Shown here: positions 21,692 to 33,303 of the stretch, piece by piece | Position numbering within the stretch: the stretch's first letter is position 1 | Layout of the letters: the number at the start of each line of letters is the position of its first letter | Assembly: GCF_001514065.1 (NCBI RefSeq) | Contig: NZ_KQ948434.1 | Coordinates: 1 to 64,000 of the forward strand | Source: Streptomyces antibioticus | GTDB taxonomy: Bacteria > Actinomycetota > Actinomycetes > Streptomycetales > Streptomycetaceae | Reading direction: 5' to 3' | DNA length: 64,000 bases | Notes under the pieces: generated by a model | Told to the model about the DNA's origin: nothing | Seen by the model: the letters and a program-made list of their open reading frames with translations, nothing else | Databases searched by the model: none | Made by a program: the position numbers and the translations under genes

Positions 21692-21920
21692 GGTCGAACC
21701 TCCCCGCCGTGGCGCTGCCGTGCTCGCGGGGCCGTCTCTCGGTCGGGTGGTCCGTGGGACGAGCCCGTCTTCGACGGTAGGCACCGGCTGATCGGCGGGA
21801 CAGATCGCGTGGTGAACGCGCCCCCTTCCGCTCCCCCGCTTCACTCCGAGCGCCTGCCCGGACGGGTGAATGGGTGGGGACGGGTGGATACACCCTAGGG
21901 GTGGGGGAACCGAGGGGGGA

Positions 21921-21960
21921 CCGTGGAGCGGCGGAGTACTCCGTGACCGCCGCTCCACGG
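21921..21960 (-). terminator. Strong hairpin downstream of the large NTPase gene
   Basis: Perfect 14-bp stem CCGTGGAGCGGCGG/CCGCCGCTCCACGG with a 12-base loop, 20 bases past the truB stop at 21981. It terminates the infB-rbfA-truB series before the NTPase gene promoter region. Confidence 0.88.
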
Positions 21961-21980
21961 ACGGAGCGTCATCGAGCGGC

Positions 21981-22886
21981 TCAGCCGAAGACGGCCAGGC
22001 TCTTGGCCTTGCCCTTCTGTTCCTCGACCAGGGCGAGGAAACGGCCCTCGGGGTCGAAGACGGCGACCGCGCCGCGGCCCGCGTACGCGTCGGGCATCTC
22101 CAGGCGTACGCCGTTCAGCAGCAGCCTGGCCCGCTTGGCGTCCACGTCCCAGCGCGGGAACGCGGCCGCGGCGGCCTCGGCGATCGGCATGACCGTCAGC
22201 TCCTGCTGGAGCTGGTCCAGGGTCTTGGCGGAGTCCAGCTTGTACGGGCCGACGCGGGTGCGGCGCAGCGCGGTGAGGTGGCCGCCCACGCCCAGGTCCG
22301 CGCCCAGGTCACGGGCGAGCGCCCGGATGTACGTGCCCGAGGAGCAGACCACGGACACCACCAGATCCATGACCGGGGTGCCGTCGGCCGCGACCGCGTC
22401 CCGGACGTCGTACACCGCGAAGGACGAGATCCGCACCGGGCGGGCCGGGATCTCGAACTCCTCGCCCTCGCGCGCCCGCTTGTAGGAGCGCACGCCGTCG
22501 ATCTTGATGGCGCTGACCTTGGACGGCACCTGCATGATGTCGCCGCTCAGCTTGGCGATCCCGGCGTCGACGGCCTCGCGGGTGACCTTCGAGGCGTCTG
22601 CCGACCCCGTGATCTCGCCCTCTGCGTCGTCGGTCAGGGTCGTCTGGCCGAGCCGGATCGTGCCCAGGTACTCCTTCTCGGTGAGGGCGAGATGCCCCAG
22701 GAGCTTGGTCGCCTTCTCGACACCGAGGACGAGCACGCCCGTCGCCATGGGGTCGAGGGTGCCGGCGTGGCCGACGCGTCGGGTCCTGGCGATCCCGCGC
22801 ATCTTGGCGACCACGTCGTGCGAAGTGAAGCCCGACGGCTTGTCGACGATGACAAGGCCGTCGGGCGTGGTGCTCTTCCGGTTCAT
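21981..22886 (-). CDS. truB: tRNA pseudouridine-55 synthase
   Basis: Converts U55 of tRNA to pseudouridine. The protein has 301 residues. The N-terminus DGLVIVDKPSGFTSHDVV and the catalytic loop RRVGHAGTLDPMATGVLVL, with the active-site Asp in GTLDP, are textbook for TruB. It overlaps rbfA by four bases (ATGA), so translation is coupled. It is the last gene of the nusA-infB-rbfA-truB series and is followed by a strong terminator. Confidence 0.97.
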   Translation of the reverse strand: MNRKSTTPDGLVIVDKPSGFTSHDVVAKMRGIARTRRVGHAGTLDPMATGVLVLGVEKATKLLGHLALTEKEYLGTIRLGQTTLTDDAEGEITGSADASKVTREAVDAGIAKLSGDIMQVPSKVSAIKIDGVRSYKRAREGEEFEIPARPVRISSFAVYDVRDAVAADGTPVMDLVVSVVCSSGTYIRALARDLGADLGVGGHLTALRRTRVGPYKLDSAKTLDQLQQELTVMPIAEAAAAAFPRWDVDAKRARLLLNGVRLEMPDAYAGRGAVAVFDPEGRFLALVEEQKGKAKSLAVFG

Positions 22887-23329
22887 TCGGAGGTGTCGTC
22901 CTCGTCCTCGCCCGGCTTGCGGTACGGGTCCGCCTCACCGGCGTAGGTGGCGCCGGCCGAGACCTCGCGCACCTTCTCGTCGGACTGGCGGGCCTTGTCG
23001 AGGAGGTCCTCGATGGTCCGGGCGTTGTCCGGGAGGGCGTCGGCCACGAACGTCAGCGTCGGGGTGAACTTCACGCCCGCCGCCGCGCCGACCGCGGAAC
23101 GGAGCACGCCCTTGGCGCTCTCCAGCCCGGCCGCCGCTGCCGCTCGCTCCTCGTCGTCCCCGTACACGGTGTAGAAGACGGTCGCCTCCCGGAGGTCACC
23201 GGTGACCCTGGTGTCCGTGATGGTGACGTGGGTGCCGAGCCGCGGGTCCTTGATCCCCCGCTGCAGCTTCTGGGCCACCACCTCCCGGATGAGGTCCGCC
23301 AGCCTCTTCGCCCGCGCGTTGTCGGCCAC
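22883..23329 (-). CDS. rbfA: Ribosome-binding factor A
   Basis: A 148-residue 30S maturation factor with a single KH-like domain. It starts MADNARAKRLADLIREVVAQ, followed by GIKDPRLGTHVTITDTRVTGD, the characteristic RbfA pattern. The C-terminal 25 residues are polar and acidic. Start and stop overlap truB by four bases. It lies 38 bases after the DUF503 gene. Confidence 0.95.
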   Translation of the reverse strand: MADNARAKRLADLIREVVAQKLQRGIKDPRLGTHVTITDTRVTGDLREATVFYTVYGDDEERAAAAAGLESAKGVLRSAVGAAAGVKFTPTLTFVADALPDNARTIEDLLDKARQSDEKVREVSAGATYAGEADPYRKPGEDEDDTSE

Positions 23330-23367
23330 TGGTCCGTCTCCTTAGTCACTTCTTCTTGCGGCTTGCT

Positions 23368-23661
23368 TCAGTCTTCGTCGCTGTGGAGCCTGCGTCGAAC
23401 CGAGAGCAGTTCCACCTCGGGCCGCCCGGCTACCAGCCGCTCGCAGCGGTCCAGTACGTCGGTGAGGTGGCCTGTGTCCCCGGATACCACCGCGAGCCCG
23501 ATCTCGGCCCGGCGATGGAGGTCCTGATTGCCCGTCTCCGCCGCACTCACCGCGTACTTGCGCTGGAGCTCGGCCACGATCGGACGGACGAGTGAGCGTT
23601 TCTCCTTCAGCGAGTGGACGTCGCCGAGGAGCAGGTCGAAGGACAGAGTCCCCACATACAT
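23368..23661 (-). CDS. DUF503 family protein
   Basis: A 97-residue protein starting MYVGTLSFDLLLGDVHSLKEKR. This N-terminus and the following LVRPIVAELQRKYAVSAAETG are the DUF503 (YlxP-like) signature found between infB and rbfA across Gram-positives. The start at 23659-23661 has only a weak GGGA upstream. YlxP-type proteins are thought to assist ribosome assembly; that role is inferred from family context. Confidence 0.85.
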   Translation of the reverse strand: MYVGTLSFDLLLGDVHSLKEKRSLVRPIVAELQRKYAVSAAETGNQDLHRRAEIGLAVVSGDTGHLTDVLDRCERLVAGRPEVELLSVRRRLHSDED

Positions 23662-23741
23662 GTGTGTGTCCGGATGTCCCGCCGGTTCGGGGTACGGGCG
23701 CCGCGCTTGGACGCCGATACGGGAACCGTACACGCAACGGC

Positions 23742-23794
23742 CGGGGCCGATCGACGGAAATTCCCCGAGGGAACTTCCCCGCCGACCGGCCCCG
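23742..23794 (-). terminator. Hairpin downstream of infB
   Basis: Outer stem CGGGGCCG/CGGCCCCG enclosing an inner GGGGAAGTTCCC-type stem, 18 bases past the infB stop. It probably attenuates transcription into the DUF503-rbfA-truB genes. Confidence 0.6.
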
Positions 23795-23811
23795 ATCGCG
23801 TGCTGTGACGG

Positions 23812-26928
<3,117 letters not shown>

Positions 26929-27091
26929 TTCGCTCCTTTTAGGTCCGGGTTGCGTCCGGACCGTCGCTACTTCATGGGCGTACTCATCGCGTGCTCATCG
27001 AGTGCTCATCGCAATCTCGACCTACTTCCAACTCGCGGGGTACCAGGGCCGCACGGGGGTTCCGTACGACACTCCTTGCGGTGTTGCCTGC

Positions 27092-27373
27092 TCAGCAACT
27101 GTCTGTCTGCTCGACGTACTGGCGCAACGCCTTTACGTCGAGCGCTCCCGGGGCGCGCAGCGCCCGCGTGAACGCCCGGCGGCGTACCGCCTGGTCGAGA
27201 CAGACCAGGGCGGGGTGCACATAGGCGCCCCGGCCGGGCAGCGTACCGCGTGGATCGGGGACGCATGCGTCCTTGATCACCACGGTGCGCAGCAGATCGG
27301 TCTTGGCCGCTCGCTGCCTGCACCCCACACAGGTGCGTTCAGGGCATGCGCGGGCGCGCGTCCGGCCAGACAC
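27092..27373 (-). CDS. ylxR: YlxR family RNA-binding protein
   Basis: A 93-residue protein with the YlxR/DUF448 motif [10 protein letters not shown] near residue 14 and the PGRGAYVHP turn near residue 47. It is placed between nusA and infB as in most bacteria. The family fold binds RNA and is sometimes described as a transcription regulator. The N-terminus is basic. The assignment rests on sequence motif and synteny. Confidence 0.9.
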   Translation of the reverse strand: MSGRTRARACPERTCVGCRQRAAKTDLLRTVVIKDACVPDPRGTLPGRGAYVHPALVCLDQAVRRRAFTRALRAPGALDVKALRQYVEQTDSC

Positions 27374-27470
27374 TGCTAAGTCTACCTCCCCGTACCGACC
27401 TCACCCCTTTGGGGCAGGAATCGAACGGTTGTTGTCGTGATCTAAGCCAACCGCGGCTTGGATCTATTCC

Positions 27471-28463
27471 TCAGTCCTGCTCGGCGGGCTGCTCGGTGTC
27501 CGGACGGATGTCGATCCGCCAGCCGGTCAGGCGGGCCGCAAGCCGGGCATTCTGCCCTTCCTTGCCGATCGCCAGGGACAGCTGGTAGTCCGGCACCGTC
27601 ACGCGCGCGGAGCGGGCCGCGAGGTCCACGACCTCCACCTTGGAGACACGGGCCGGGGACAGCGCGTTCGCCACCATCTCGGCCGGGTCGTCCGACCAGT
27701 CGACGATGTCGATCTTCTCGCCGTTCAGCTCACCCATGACGTTGCGCACCCGGCCGCCCATGGGGCCGATGCAGGCGCCCTTGGCGTTGAGTCCGCTGCG
27801 GGTGGACCGCACCGCGATCTTCGTACGGTGACCGGCCTCACGCGCGATGGCGGCGATCTCGACGGACCCGTCGGCGATCTCCGGCACCTCGAGGGCGAAG
27901 AGCTTCTTCACCAGATTGGGGTGGGTGCGCGACAGGGTGACGGACGGACCGCGCACGCCCTTCGCCACCCGGACGACGTACGACCGCAGCCGCATGCCGT
28001 GCTGGTAGGACTCGCCGGGGACCTGCTCCTGCACCGGCAGGATGGCCTCCAGCTTGCCGATGTCGACGAGCACGTTCTTCGGGTCGCGGCCCTGCTGGAC
28101 CACACCGGTGACGATGTCGCCCTCGCGCCCGGCGTACTCGCCGAGCGTCGCGTCGTCCTCGGCGTCGCGCAGCCGCTGCAGGATGACCTGCTTGGCGGTG
28201 GTGGCGGCGATACGGCCGAAGTCGGACGGGGTGTCGTCGAACTCGCGGGGCTCCTGGCCCTCTTCGAGGTCCTCGGGGTCTTCCTTCGCCCACACGACCA
28301 CATGGCCGGTCTCCCGGTCGAGGCGCACGCGCGCGTGGCGGTGGCTTCCCTCGGTGCGGTGGTAGGCGATGAGGAGGGCCGACTCGATCGCCTCGACCAA
28401 CAGGTCGAAGGAGATCTCCTTCTCCCGTACCAAGCCCCGCAGGGCACTCATGTCGATGTCCAC
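27471..28463 (-). CDS. nusA: Transcription termination/antitermination factor NusA
   Basis: A 330-residue RNA polymerase-binding factor starting with GTG at 28461-28463 ([16 protein letters not shown]), with AGGAGG seven bases upstream inside the end of rimP. The order is the N-terminal polymerase-binding domain, an S1 domain ([14 protein letters not shown]), then two KH domains ([33 protein letters not shown]). It lacks the C-terminal acidic repeats of the E. coli protein, as usual in actinobacteria. Confidence 0.96.
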   Translation of the reverse strand: MDIDMSALRGLVREKEISFDLLVEAIESALLIAYHRTEGSHRHARVRLDRETGHVVVWAKEDPEDLEEGQEPREFDDTPSDFGRIAATTAKQVILQRLRDAEDDATLGEYAGREGDIVTGVVQQGRDPKNVLVDIGKLEAILPVQEQVPGESYQHGMRLRSYVVRVAKGVRGPSVTLSRTHPNLVKKLFALEVPEIADGSVEIAAIAREAGHRTKIAVRSTRSGLNAKGACIGPMGGRVRNVMGELNGEKIDIVDWSDDPAEMVANALSPARVSKVEVVDLAARSARVTVPDYQLSLAIGKEGQNARLAARLTGWRIDIRPDTEQPAEQD

Positions 28464-28465
28464 GG

Positions 28466-28963
28466 CTACGCCTCCTCTTCCTTCTTGTCCTTGCGGTTGA
28501 ACTCGACCTGGACGCGCGCCTTGTCGATCTCGGCGAAGCCGAGCCTGCGGCCGGTGGCCTTGCGGCCCTTCACTCCGGGGACCTCGACGTCCAGGCCGTC
28601 GTCGTCGACCTCGAGGATCCGGGCGACCAGTTCCCCGCCCTCGGCCAGCTGGAACTTCACCAGCCGGTCGACGGCGCGGGCGTAGTGCCGGTGCTCGGTG
28701 AGGAGGCGCTCCGCGCCCGGGGTGCCGACCTCGAGGGTGTACTCGCCCTCGCCCATCGCGTCCGTCTCGTCGAGCTTCGCCGAGAGCGCGCGGCTCACAT
28801 CGGCGATGGCGTCCAGATCGGCGCCCTGGTCGGAGTCGACGACGACACGCAGCACGCGCTTCCGTCCGACGGAGTCCACTTCGATCTCTTCGAGATCCAG
28901 TCCCTGGGAGGTGACGAGCGGTTCCAGGAGCTCTCGCAGCCTCTCGCTCTGGGTGGTGCTCAT
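28466..28963 (-). CDS. rimP: Ribosome maturation factor RimP
   Basis: A 165-residue 30S maturation factor starting [20 protein letters not shown]. The [26 protein letters not shown] stretch and [17 protein letters not shown] are the RimP signature. Its last bases provide the ribosome site of nusA. It is first in the rimP-nusA-ylxR-infB series and divergent from the lipoprotein gene at 29181. Confidence 0.95.
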   Translation of the reverse strand: MSTTQSERLRELLEPLVTSQGLDLEEIEVDSVGRKRVLRVVVDSDQGADLDAIADVSRALSAKLDETDAMGEGEYTLEVGTPGAERLLTEHRHYARAVDRLVKFQLAEGGELVARILEVDDDGLDVEVPGVKGRKATGRRLGFAEIDKARVQVEFNRKDKKEEEA

Positions 28964-29180
28964 CCGGGTGACTCCTCGGCCGCGTGTGCTGTTGTGGGAA
29001 GGTCGCGTGTCTGGTCAAAGGGTATCCGGTCCGAAGGACTGTTGCCGTCCACCGTGCGCCCCCAGGGGCCCGCGAACGGTGCCGCTGAGTGGCTGCGGAC
29101 CGGTGCGCGGGTACCGTGATCACCGGCGGGGCCGCCCTTCCCGCCCGTATGTTCGTACGAGCCCCCCGAGGACGTCTGCC

Positions 29181-29735
29181 GTGCCGTACCCCCCACCGCC
29201 GCGCACCCCCTCGGGGCCGCGCAGAAGAACCCTGCTCGCCTCGGCCGCCGGAGCCGCCCTCCTGGTGGGCTGCTCCTCGGGAGCCGACGACTCGGACTCC
29301 GAGGAGAGCACCGGAGGCAGCCCGTCGGTCACCGAGCGGGCACGCACGCGTGCGGCGCGGGACAGCAGGGGGATCGTCGAACGGTACGACGCCGTCCTCG
29401 CCGCGTATCCGACGCTGGCGGAGCAGCTGACACCGCTGCGGGACGCGGCCGCACGGCATGTGGAGGCCTTCGGCGGAACCCTCGCCGCGGCCTCCCCCAC
29501 GGCGTCACCGGAGACGCCCTCGGCCTCCCCCACGGAGTCGCGCCCCTCGCCCTCGGCCACCGCGCCGGTGAGTGAGAAGGACGCCCTTGTCGAGCTCGCC
29601 GATGCCGAGCGTGCGCTCGCCGACGCGCGGGCGAAGGCGTTGCTCGACGTGCCGGGCGAGCTGGCCCGGCTGCTGGCGTCGGTGGCCGCGGCCGGTGCGG
29701 CGCACGCATATCTGCTGAAGGAGGGGGCCAAGTGA
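29181..29735 (+). CDS. Secreted lipoprotein, Tat-type signal
   Basis: A 184-residue protein starting with GTG at 29181 after GAGGAC. The N-terminus has a twin-arginine run [15 protein letters not shown] and a lipobox LLVGC, so the mature protein should be lipid-anchored from Cys at about residue 34. Two helical regions are separated by a Ser/Pro/Thr linker. It overlaps the next gene by four bases. The pairing with a ferritin-like protein suggests they act together; the function is unknown. Confidence 0.8.
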   Translation: MPYPPPPRTPSGPRRRTLLASAAGAALLVGCSSGADDSDSEESTGGSPSVTERARTRAARDSRGIVERYDAVLAAYPTLAEQLTPLRDAAARHVEAFGGTLAAASPTASPETPSASPTESRPSPSATAPVSEKDALVELADAERALADARAKALLDVPGELARLLASVAAAGAAHAYLLKEGAK

Positions 29736-30211
29736 GCGACGAGGACGACAAGCGGACCCTGACCGCGCTCCAGGCGGCACTGGCGGCCGAGCACGCGGCC
29801 GTCTACGGCTACGGCGTCGTCGGCGGCCGCATCCGCGAGGGCCGGCGCACCGAGGCGCGTTCCGCGTACGACGCCCATCGCGCCCGGCGTGACCTGCTGG
29901 TCCGGGAGGTGCGGGACCTGGGCGGCAAGCCGGTCGCCGCGGCGGCCGGATACGCGCTGCCGTTCCCGGTACCGGACTCGGAGGCGGCCGTACGGCTGGC
30001 CGCCGAGCTGGAGGACCGGGTCGCCGGGGTGTACTCCGACCTCGTCCGGGCAACCGTGGACGGGCGGCGGTCCATGGCCACGGAGGCGCTGCGGGAGGCG
30101 GCGGTGCGGGCGGTGCGGTGGCGCGGGGAGAGCGTAGCCTTCCCTGGTCTCGCCGAGCGGGCGGCGACGGCCACGGCCACGGCCACGGCCAAGCCGACGC
30201 CCACGGCGTAA
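29732..30211 (+). CDS. Ferritin-like DUF4439 protein
   Basis: A 159-residue, mostly helical protein starting with GTG that overlaps the lipoprotein stop (GTGA). The helix LQAALAAEHAAVYGYGVVGGR, with Glu and His placed as in ferritin-like bundles, and RSAYDAHRARRDLLVREV match DUF4439. The last 15 residues are a Thr/Ala repeat (ATATATAKPTPTA). No signal peptide, so it is probably cytoplasmic. Metal binding is inferred from the family only. Confidence 0.85.
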   Translation: MSDEDDKRTLTALQAALAAEHAAVYGYGVVGGRIREGRRTEARSAYDAHRARRDLLVREVRDLGGKPVAAAAGYALPFPVPDSEAAVRLAAELEDRVAGVYSDLVRATVDGRRSMATEALREAAVRAVRWRGESVAFPGLAERAATATATATAKPTPTA

Positions 30212-30237
30212 CACGTACGGGAAGGAAGAACTCGGGT

Positions 30238-31137
30238 ATGGCTTTCGAACCGCCGCAGCGTCTGGTCAGGGCGCTCGGTGAGACGGCACCTGATGGTGAC
30301 GACTGGTTGGAGAAGCTGCCCGAGGCGGCTCAGCAGGCCGTCGCGCTACGCGAGTTGACGGTGGAGCGGGTGCAGGTGCCGGGCGGTCGCAGCAGCCTGG
30401 TCGTGCTGGTCCGCCGTGCCGACGGCACTCCCGCCGTGCTCAAGCTGGCCCCGCCGCGGTTCCGGCCGGAGGCCGAGCGGGCGGCGCTGACGCACTGGGA
30501 CGGGCTGGGTGCCGTACAGCTCCTTGAGCCGTCCGGCGGTGAGGGGGTGCTGCTGCTGGAGCGGCTGCATCCCGATGTGTCGGTGCGGTCGCTGCCCGAG
30601 GCGAAGGCGTTGCTGGAGGCGGCGGGTACCTTGCGGCGGCTGTGGGTCGAGCCGCCTGCCGGGCACGTGTTCGAGACCGTGGCCGAGCGGACGGGGCGGC
30701 AGGCGCAGGCGATGCGGGCGACGGCGTCGGAACGGGCCGAGGTCGGACCGCTGGTCGCCGCGGCGGTGGCGGCGCGTGAGGAGCTGCTCGCCGCGCCGCC
30801 CGAGGAGCGGTTGCTGCACGGCACGTTCCGGCAGAGCAAGGTGCTGGCCGGGGAGCGGACGCCGTGGCTGGCGGTGGGGCCGGACCCGGTGGTGGGTGAG
30901 TGCGCGTTCGACCTGGCCCGGCTGGTGCGGGACCGGGTGGAGGATCTGATCGCCTCACCCTCGGGGGCTTCGATCACCCGGCGGCGGGTGAAGCGGCTCG
31001 CGGAGTCGTTGGACGTGGATCAGGAGCGGCTGCGGGGGTGGACGCTGTTCCGGGCCGTGGAGTCCGGGGTGCGGGCGCTCAGGGTCGGTCGGCCTCAGGA
31101 CGCGGAGCTGTTGCTGGAGTTCGCGGGCTGGTTGTAG
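30238..31137 (+). CDS. Aminoglycoside-phosphotransferase-fold protein, catalytic residues lost
   Basis: A 299-residue protein from the ATG at 30238 (MAFEPPQRLVRAL) with GGAAGGAAG upstream. The overall pattern is that of APH(6)-type kinases: an N-lobe with VLVRRADGTPAVLKLAPP and a C-lobe with LLHGTFRQSKVLAG. The catalytic HGDxHxxN loop reads HGTFRQSK, losing both the Asp and the Asn. The following metal-binding IDP..GD segment reads VGPDPVVGE. It is therefore probably a pseudokinase and not a resistance enzyme. It follows the DUF4439 gene by 26 bases and may be in that operon. Confidence 0.8.
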   Translation: MAFEPPQRLVRALGETAPDGDDWLEKLPEAAQQAVALRELTVERVQVPGGRSSLVVLVRRADGTPAVLKLAPPRFRPEAERAALTHWDGLGAVQLLEPSGGEGVLLLERLHPDVSVRSLPEAKALLEAAGTLRRLWVEPPAGHVFETVAERTGRQAQAMRATASERAEVGPLVAAAVAAREELLAAPPEERLLHGTFRQSKVLAGERTPWLAVGPDPVVGECAFDLARLVRDRVEDLIASPSGASITRRRVKRLAESLDVDQERLRGWTLFRAVESGVRALRVGRPQDAELLLEFAGWL

Positions 31138-31195
31138 CCGGGCAACGGTGGTGAGCGGGCCGCGGTGGTGGCCAGGCCGCGGTGGTGGCCGGGAG

Positions 31196-31235
31196 CACGC
31201 CCCCCTGCTGCCGAGAGTCGCCGCAGGGGGGCGTG
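31196..31235. terminator. Bidirectional terminator
   Basis: Perfect 13-bp stem CACGCCCCCCTGC/GCAGGGGGGCGTG with a 14-base loop, between the convergent genes ending at 31137 and 31278. It is preceded by two GCGGTGGTGGCC repeats. Confidence 0.88.
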
Positions 31236-31277
31236 GTGGTCCGGCCGACGCGCCTCCCGAGCCTGCCGACCGGAGTC

Positions 31278-31847
31278 TTACGGGGGTGTCGGTGGTTGGG
31301 CGGGGGTTTTCGGTGGTGGGGCGGGGGCCTTGGGCTCGGTCGGTTCGGTGAACAGGGTTGCCTCCAGTGCCAGCAGTCGGGTGTGGTGGCGCAGATGGGC
31401 TGCCTGGTCGGTGGCCGGGGGACCGTCCGCGGCGAGGGCGTGCGGCGCGTACGGGGTGTGGGCGAACAGCGGGAGGTCGGCCGGGTGCAGCCGCCAGGAC
31501 AGCTGCCGCCCGCCGGCCTCGATGCGCAGCCGGTGGACGCCGCCGGGGCCGGCCTCGCTGTCGGGCGCGAGGACGGCGCTGGCGGGGTGCAGCGCGGCCA
31601 GCCAGGCCAGCAGATGTGCGTGGTCGAGCCGGACGCGGGTCAACTCCCGCTCATAGGAGTCGGCGTGACGCTGCCAGCGCTCGCGTTCCCGACGGCAGTC
31701 GTCCAGGTCGCGAGGGTCGGGACGGGGCACACGGCCGGGTCGCAGAGCACGGCGCAGGGCGGCGACCGTCCGTCCCAGCGCGCCGGGCGCCCCTGGACCA
31801 CGGGTGTCTTTCTCCTGGGGCAGGGTGATCGGAGGGGACGTGGACAT
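31278..31847 (-). CDS. Unknown protein with coiled coil, last gene of sigma/WhiB operon
   Basis: A 189-residue protein from the ATG at 31845-31847 (MSTSPPITLPQEK), with GGAG nine bases upstream. Residues 45-75 form a charged helix (DDCRRERERWQRHADSYERELTR) likely to be a coiled coil. HLLAWLAALHPASAV and a compact middle domain (LRIEAGGRQLSWRLHPADLPLFAH) follow, and a Pro/Thr-rich tail ends the protein. No signal peptide. It lies 28 bases after the WhiB-like gene. No family function is recognised. Confidence 0.7.
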   Translation of the reverse strand: MSTSPPITLPQEKDTRGPGAPGALGRTVAALRRALRPGRVPRPDPRDLDDCRRERERWQRHADSYERELTRVRLDHAHLLAWLAALHPASAVLAPDSEAGPGGVHRLRIEAGGRQLSWRLHPADLPLFAHTPYAPHALAADGPPATDQAAHLRHHTRLLALEATLFTEPTEPKAPAPPPKTPAQPPTPP

Positions 31848-31875
31848 CAGGTACTCCGGTGACGGTGAACGGGTC

Positions 31876-33303
31876 TCAGCGGCGGACATCGGCGGGGACG
31901 TCCGCACGGGGGCGGGTCGCGTCGGTACGGTCGCGGGTGGATCCGGTGCGCCGGTACCGCCCGGCACCGCGGGCATTGGCGTCCCGGCACGCCTCGTCGA
32001 CGAACTCGCCCCGGCGCAGGTGCCGTTGGTAGGCGGCCCGGGTCCCGCAGGGCGCGAGTCGGTGCCTCGGGCTCCGGGCGCCGCGCTCATACGACCCGTC
32101 GCCGGACGGCGGCGTCGCGGGCGGTGGGGTCCGCTCGGCGACGGGGTCGGCGGCCCGATTCGGCCCGGCCGCCGGGGCACCGACCCGGTCTCGCCCCGCG
32201 CCCAGGTCGCCGCCGCGATCCCGCCCGGCCACCGGGGCACCGACCCGGTTTCGCCCGGCCGTGGGGCCTCCGGTCCGGATGGACGGTGGGTCAGGGGCTG
32301 TCCGGGGTAGAGGCACGGCGGGGTCGGCGGCCCGATTTGGCCCGGCCGCCGGGGCCCCGCCGCGATTCCGCCCGACCGCCGGGGCGCTGACCCGGTTTCG
32401 CCCGGCCTCCAGGTCGCCGTCGCGATTCCGCCCGACCATGGGGTCTCCGGCCCGGTTTCGCCCGGCCTCCAGGTCGCCGTCGCGATTCCGCCCGACCGTG
32501 GGGTCTCCGGCCCCGCTGACCGGCGGGTCGGTGGCCGTCCGGGGAGGAGGGACGGCGGGCCGGACGGACCGTGAGCCCGTGACCGGCCCGGAAGGACGAG
32601 CGGCGGCCCAGACAGGCCGAGCGGCTGCGACCGCCCCGGGAGAGGCAGTGGCGGCCTGGACGGACCGTGCGCCTGCGGCTGGCCCGCGAGAAGGAGCGGC
32701 GGCCTGGACAGCGCCCGCGATCGGCCTGGACGAAGGAGCGGTGGCCTGGACAATCCGGGCCCCGGGCCCGGAAGAAGGGGTGGCGGGCCGGGCAGACCGT
32801 ACGCCTGCGACCGCCGCATAAGGAGGGGCGGCAGGCCGCTCGCTCCGGTCGTCGCCGGTCGGCCCGGTCGGCCGGGTGGGCTCCTCGCGGGACAGCGGGG
32901 ACGGTCCCCTACCCGGAGCGGCGCTCGCGCGCCCGGCGCGTCGACCCCGGGGTGTTCCGTCAGGCCGCACGCTTGTTGAGGCCGGCGGCGCGGCGTCGCT
33001 CGGCGGTGGGGGGTTCTGCCGCGGCAGGCCGTCCGGCGTCTGGGCCAAGGCGTAGCGCTGGGCGCCCGTCAGGCCCGCGGCGATGCCCTGGCGGTCGCAG
33101 CGCGGGAGGCTTCTCTCCCGGTGCAGCACCGCGGCCCGGCAGGGGTCGAGCACCGGGCAGGCCGCACAGATCGCCAGCGCGGTGGACGTGTACCGCTGGG
33201 TGAACCACAGGTCGGCGTCCTGCCCCCGGCAGGCCGCGTTCGCCTCCCAGGCCCGCGAGCCCGCGTCCGCCCGGGCTTCCGCGGAGGGTGCGCGCAGGCT
33301 CAT
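31876..33303 (-). CDS. WhiB-like iron-sulfur regulator with repeat tail
   Basis: A 475-residue protein from the ATG at 33301-33303, overlapping the upstream stop by four bases. Residues 15-70 are a WhiB domain: Cys in NAACRG, then CAAC and DPC give the four cluster ligands (C...CxxCx5C). The usual GVWGG turn reads GIAAG. Next are a long Pro/Ala/Arg stretch and 10/20-residue repeats of the type VGRNRDGDLEAGRNRAGDP. A distinct C-terminal motif follows, HRLAPCGTRAAYQRHLRRG then EFVDEACRDAN. Most WhiB proteins are about 80-130 residues, so the tail is exceptional. It probably binds DNA or a sigma factor. Confidence 0.82.
   Translation of the reverse strand: MSLRAPSAEARADAGSRAWEANAACRGQDADLWFTQRYTSTALAICAACPVLDPCRAAVLHRERSLPRCDRQGIAAGLTGAQRYALAQTPDGLPRQNPPPPSDAAPPASTSVRPDGTPRGRRAGRASAAPGRGPSPLSREEPTRPTGPTGDDRSERPAAPPYAAVAGVRSARPATPSSGPGARIVQATAPSSRPIAGAVQAAAPSRGPAAGARSVQAATASPGAVAAARPVWAAARPSGPVTGSRSVRPAVPPPRTATDPPVSGAGDPTVGRNRDGDLEAGRNRAGDPMVGRNRDGDLEAGRNRVSAPAVGRNRGGAPAAGPNRAADPAVPLPRTAPDPPSIRTGGPTAGRNRVGAPVAGRDRGGDLGAGRDRVGAPAAGPNRAADPVAERTPPPATPPSGDGSYERGARSPRHRLAPCGTRAAYQRHLRRGEFVDEACRDANARGAGRYRRTGSTRDRTDATRPRADVPADVRR
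32361..32510 (-). repeat. 60-bp tandem repeat inside the WhiB-like gene
   Basis: The bases at 32401-32450 recur at 32461-32510 with a single change, and a degraded copy starts at 32361. The 60-base unit encodes 20 residues (two 10-residue GRNR units). Further degenerate GRNR units lie at 32151-32340. Exact periodicity indicates recent duplication by slippage or recombination. Confidence 0.85.

Noticed and set aside
30238-31137. Aminoglycoside resistance kinase
   Set aside because: The fold matches, but the catalytic Asp and Asn of HGDxHxxN are missing, so resistance activity is unlikely.
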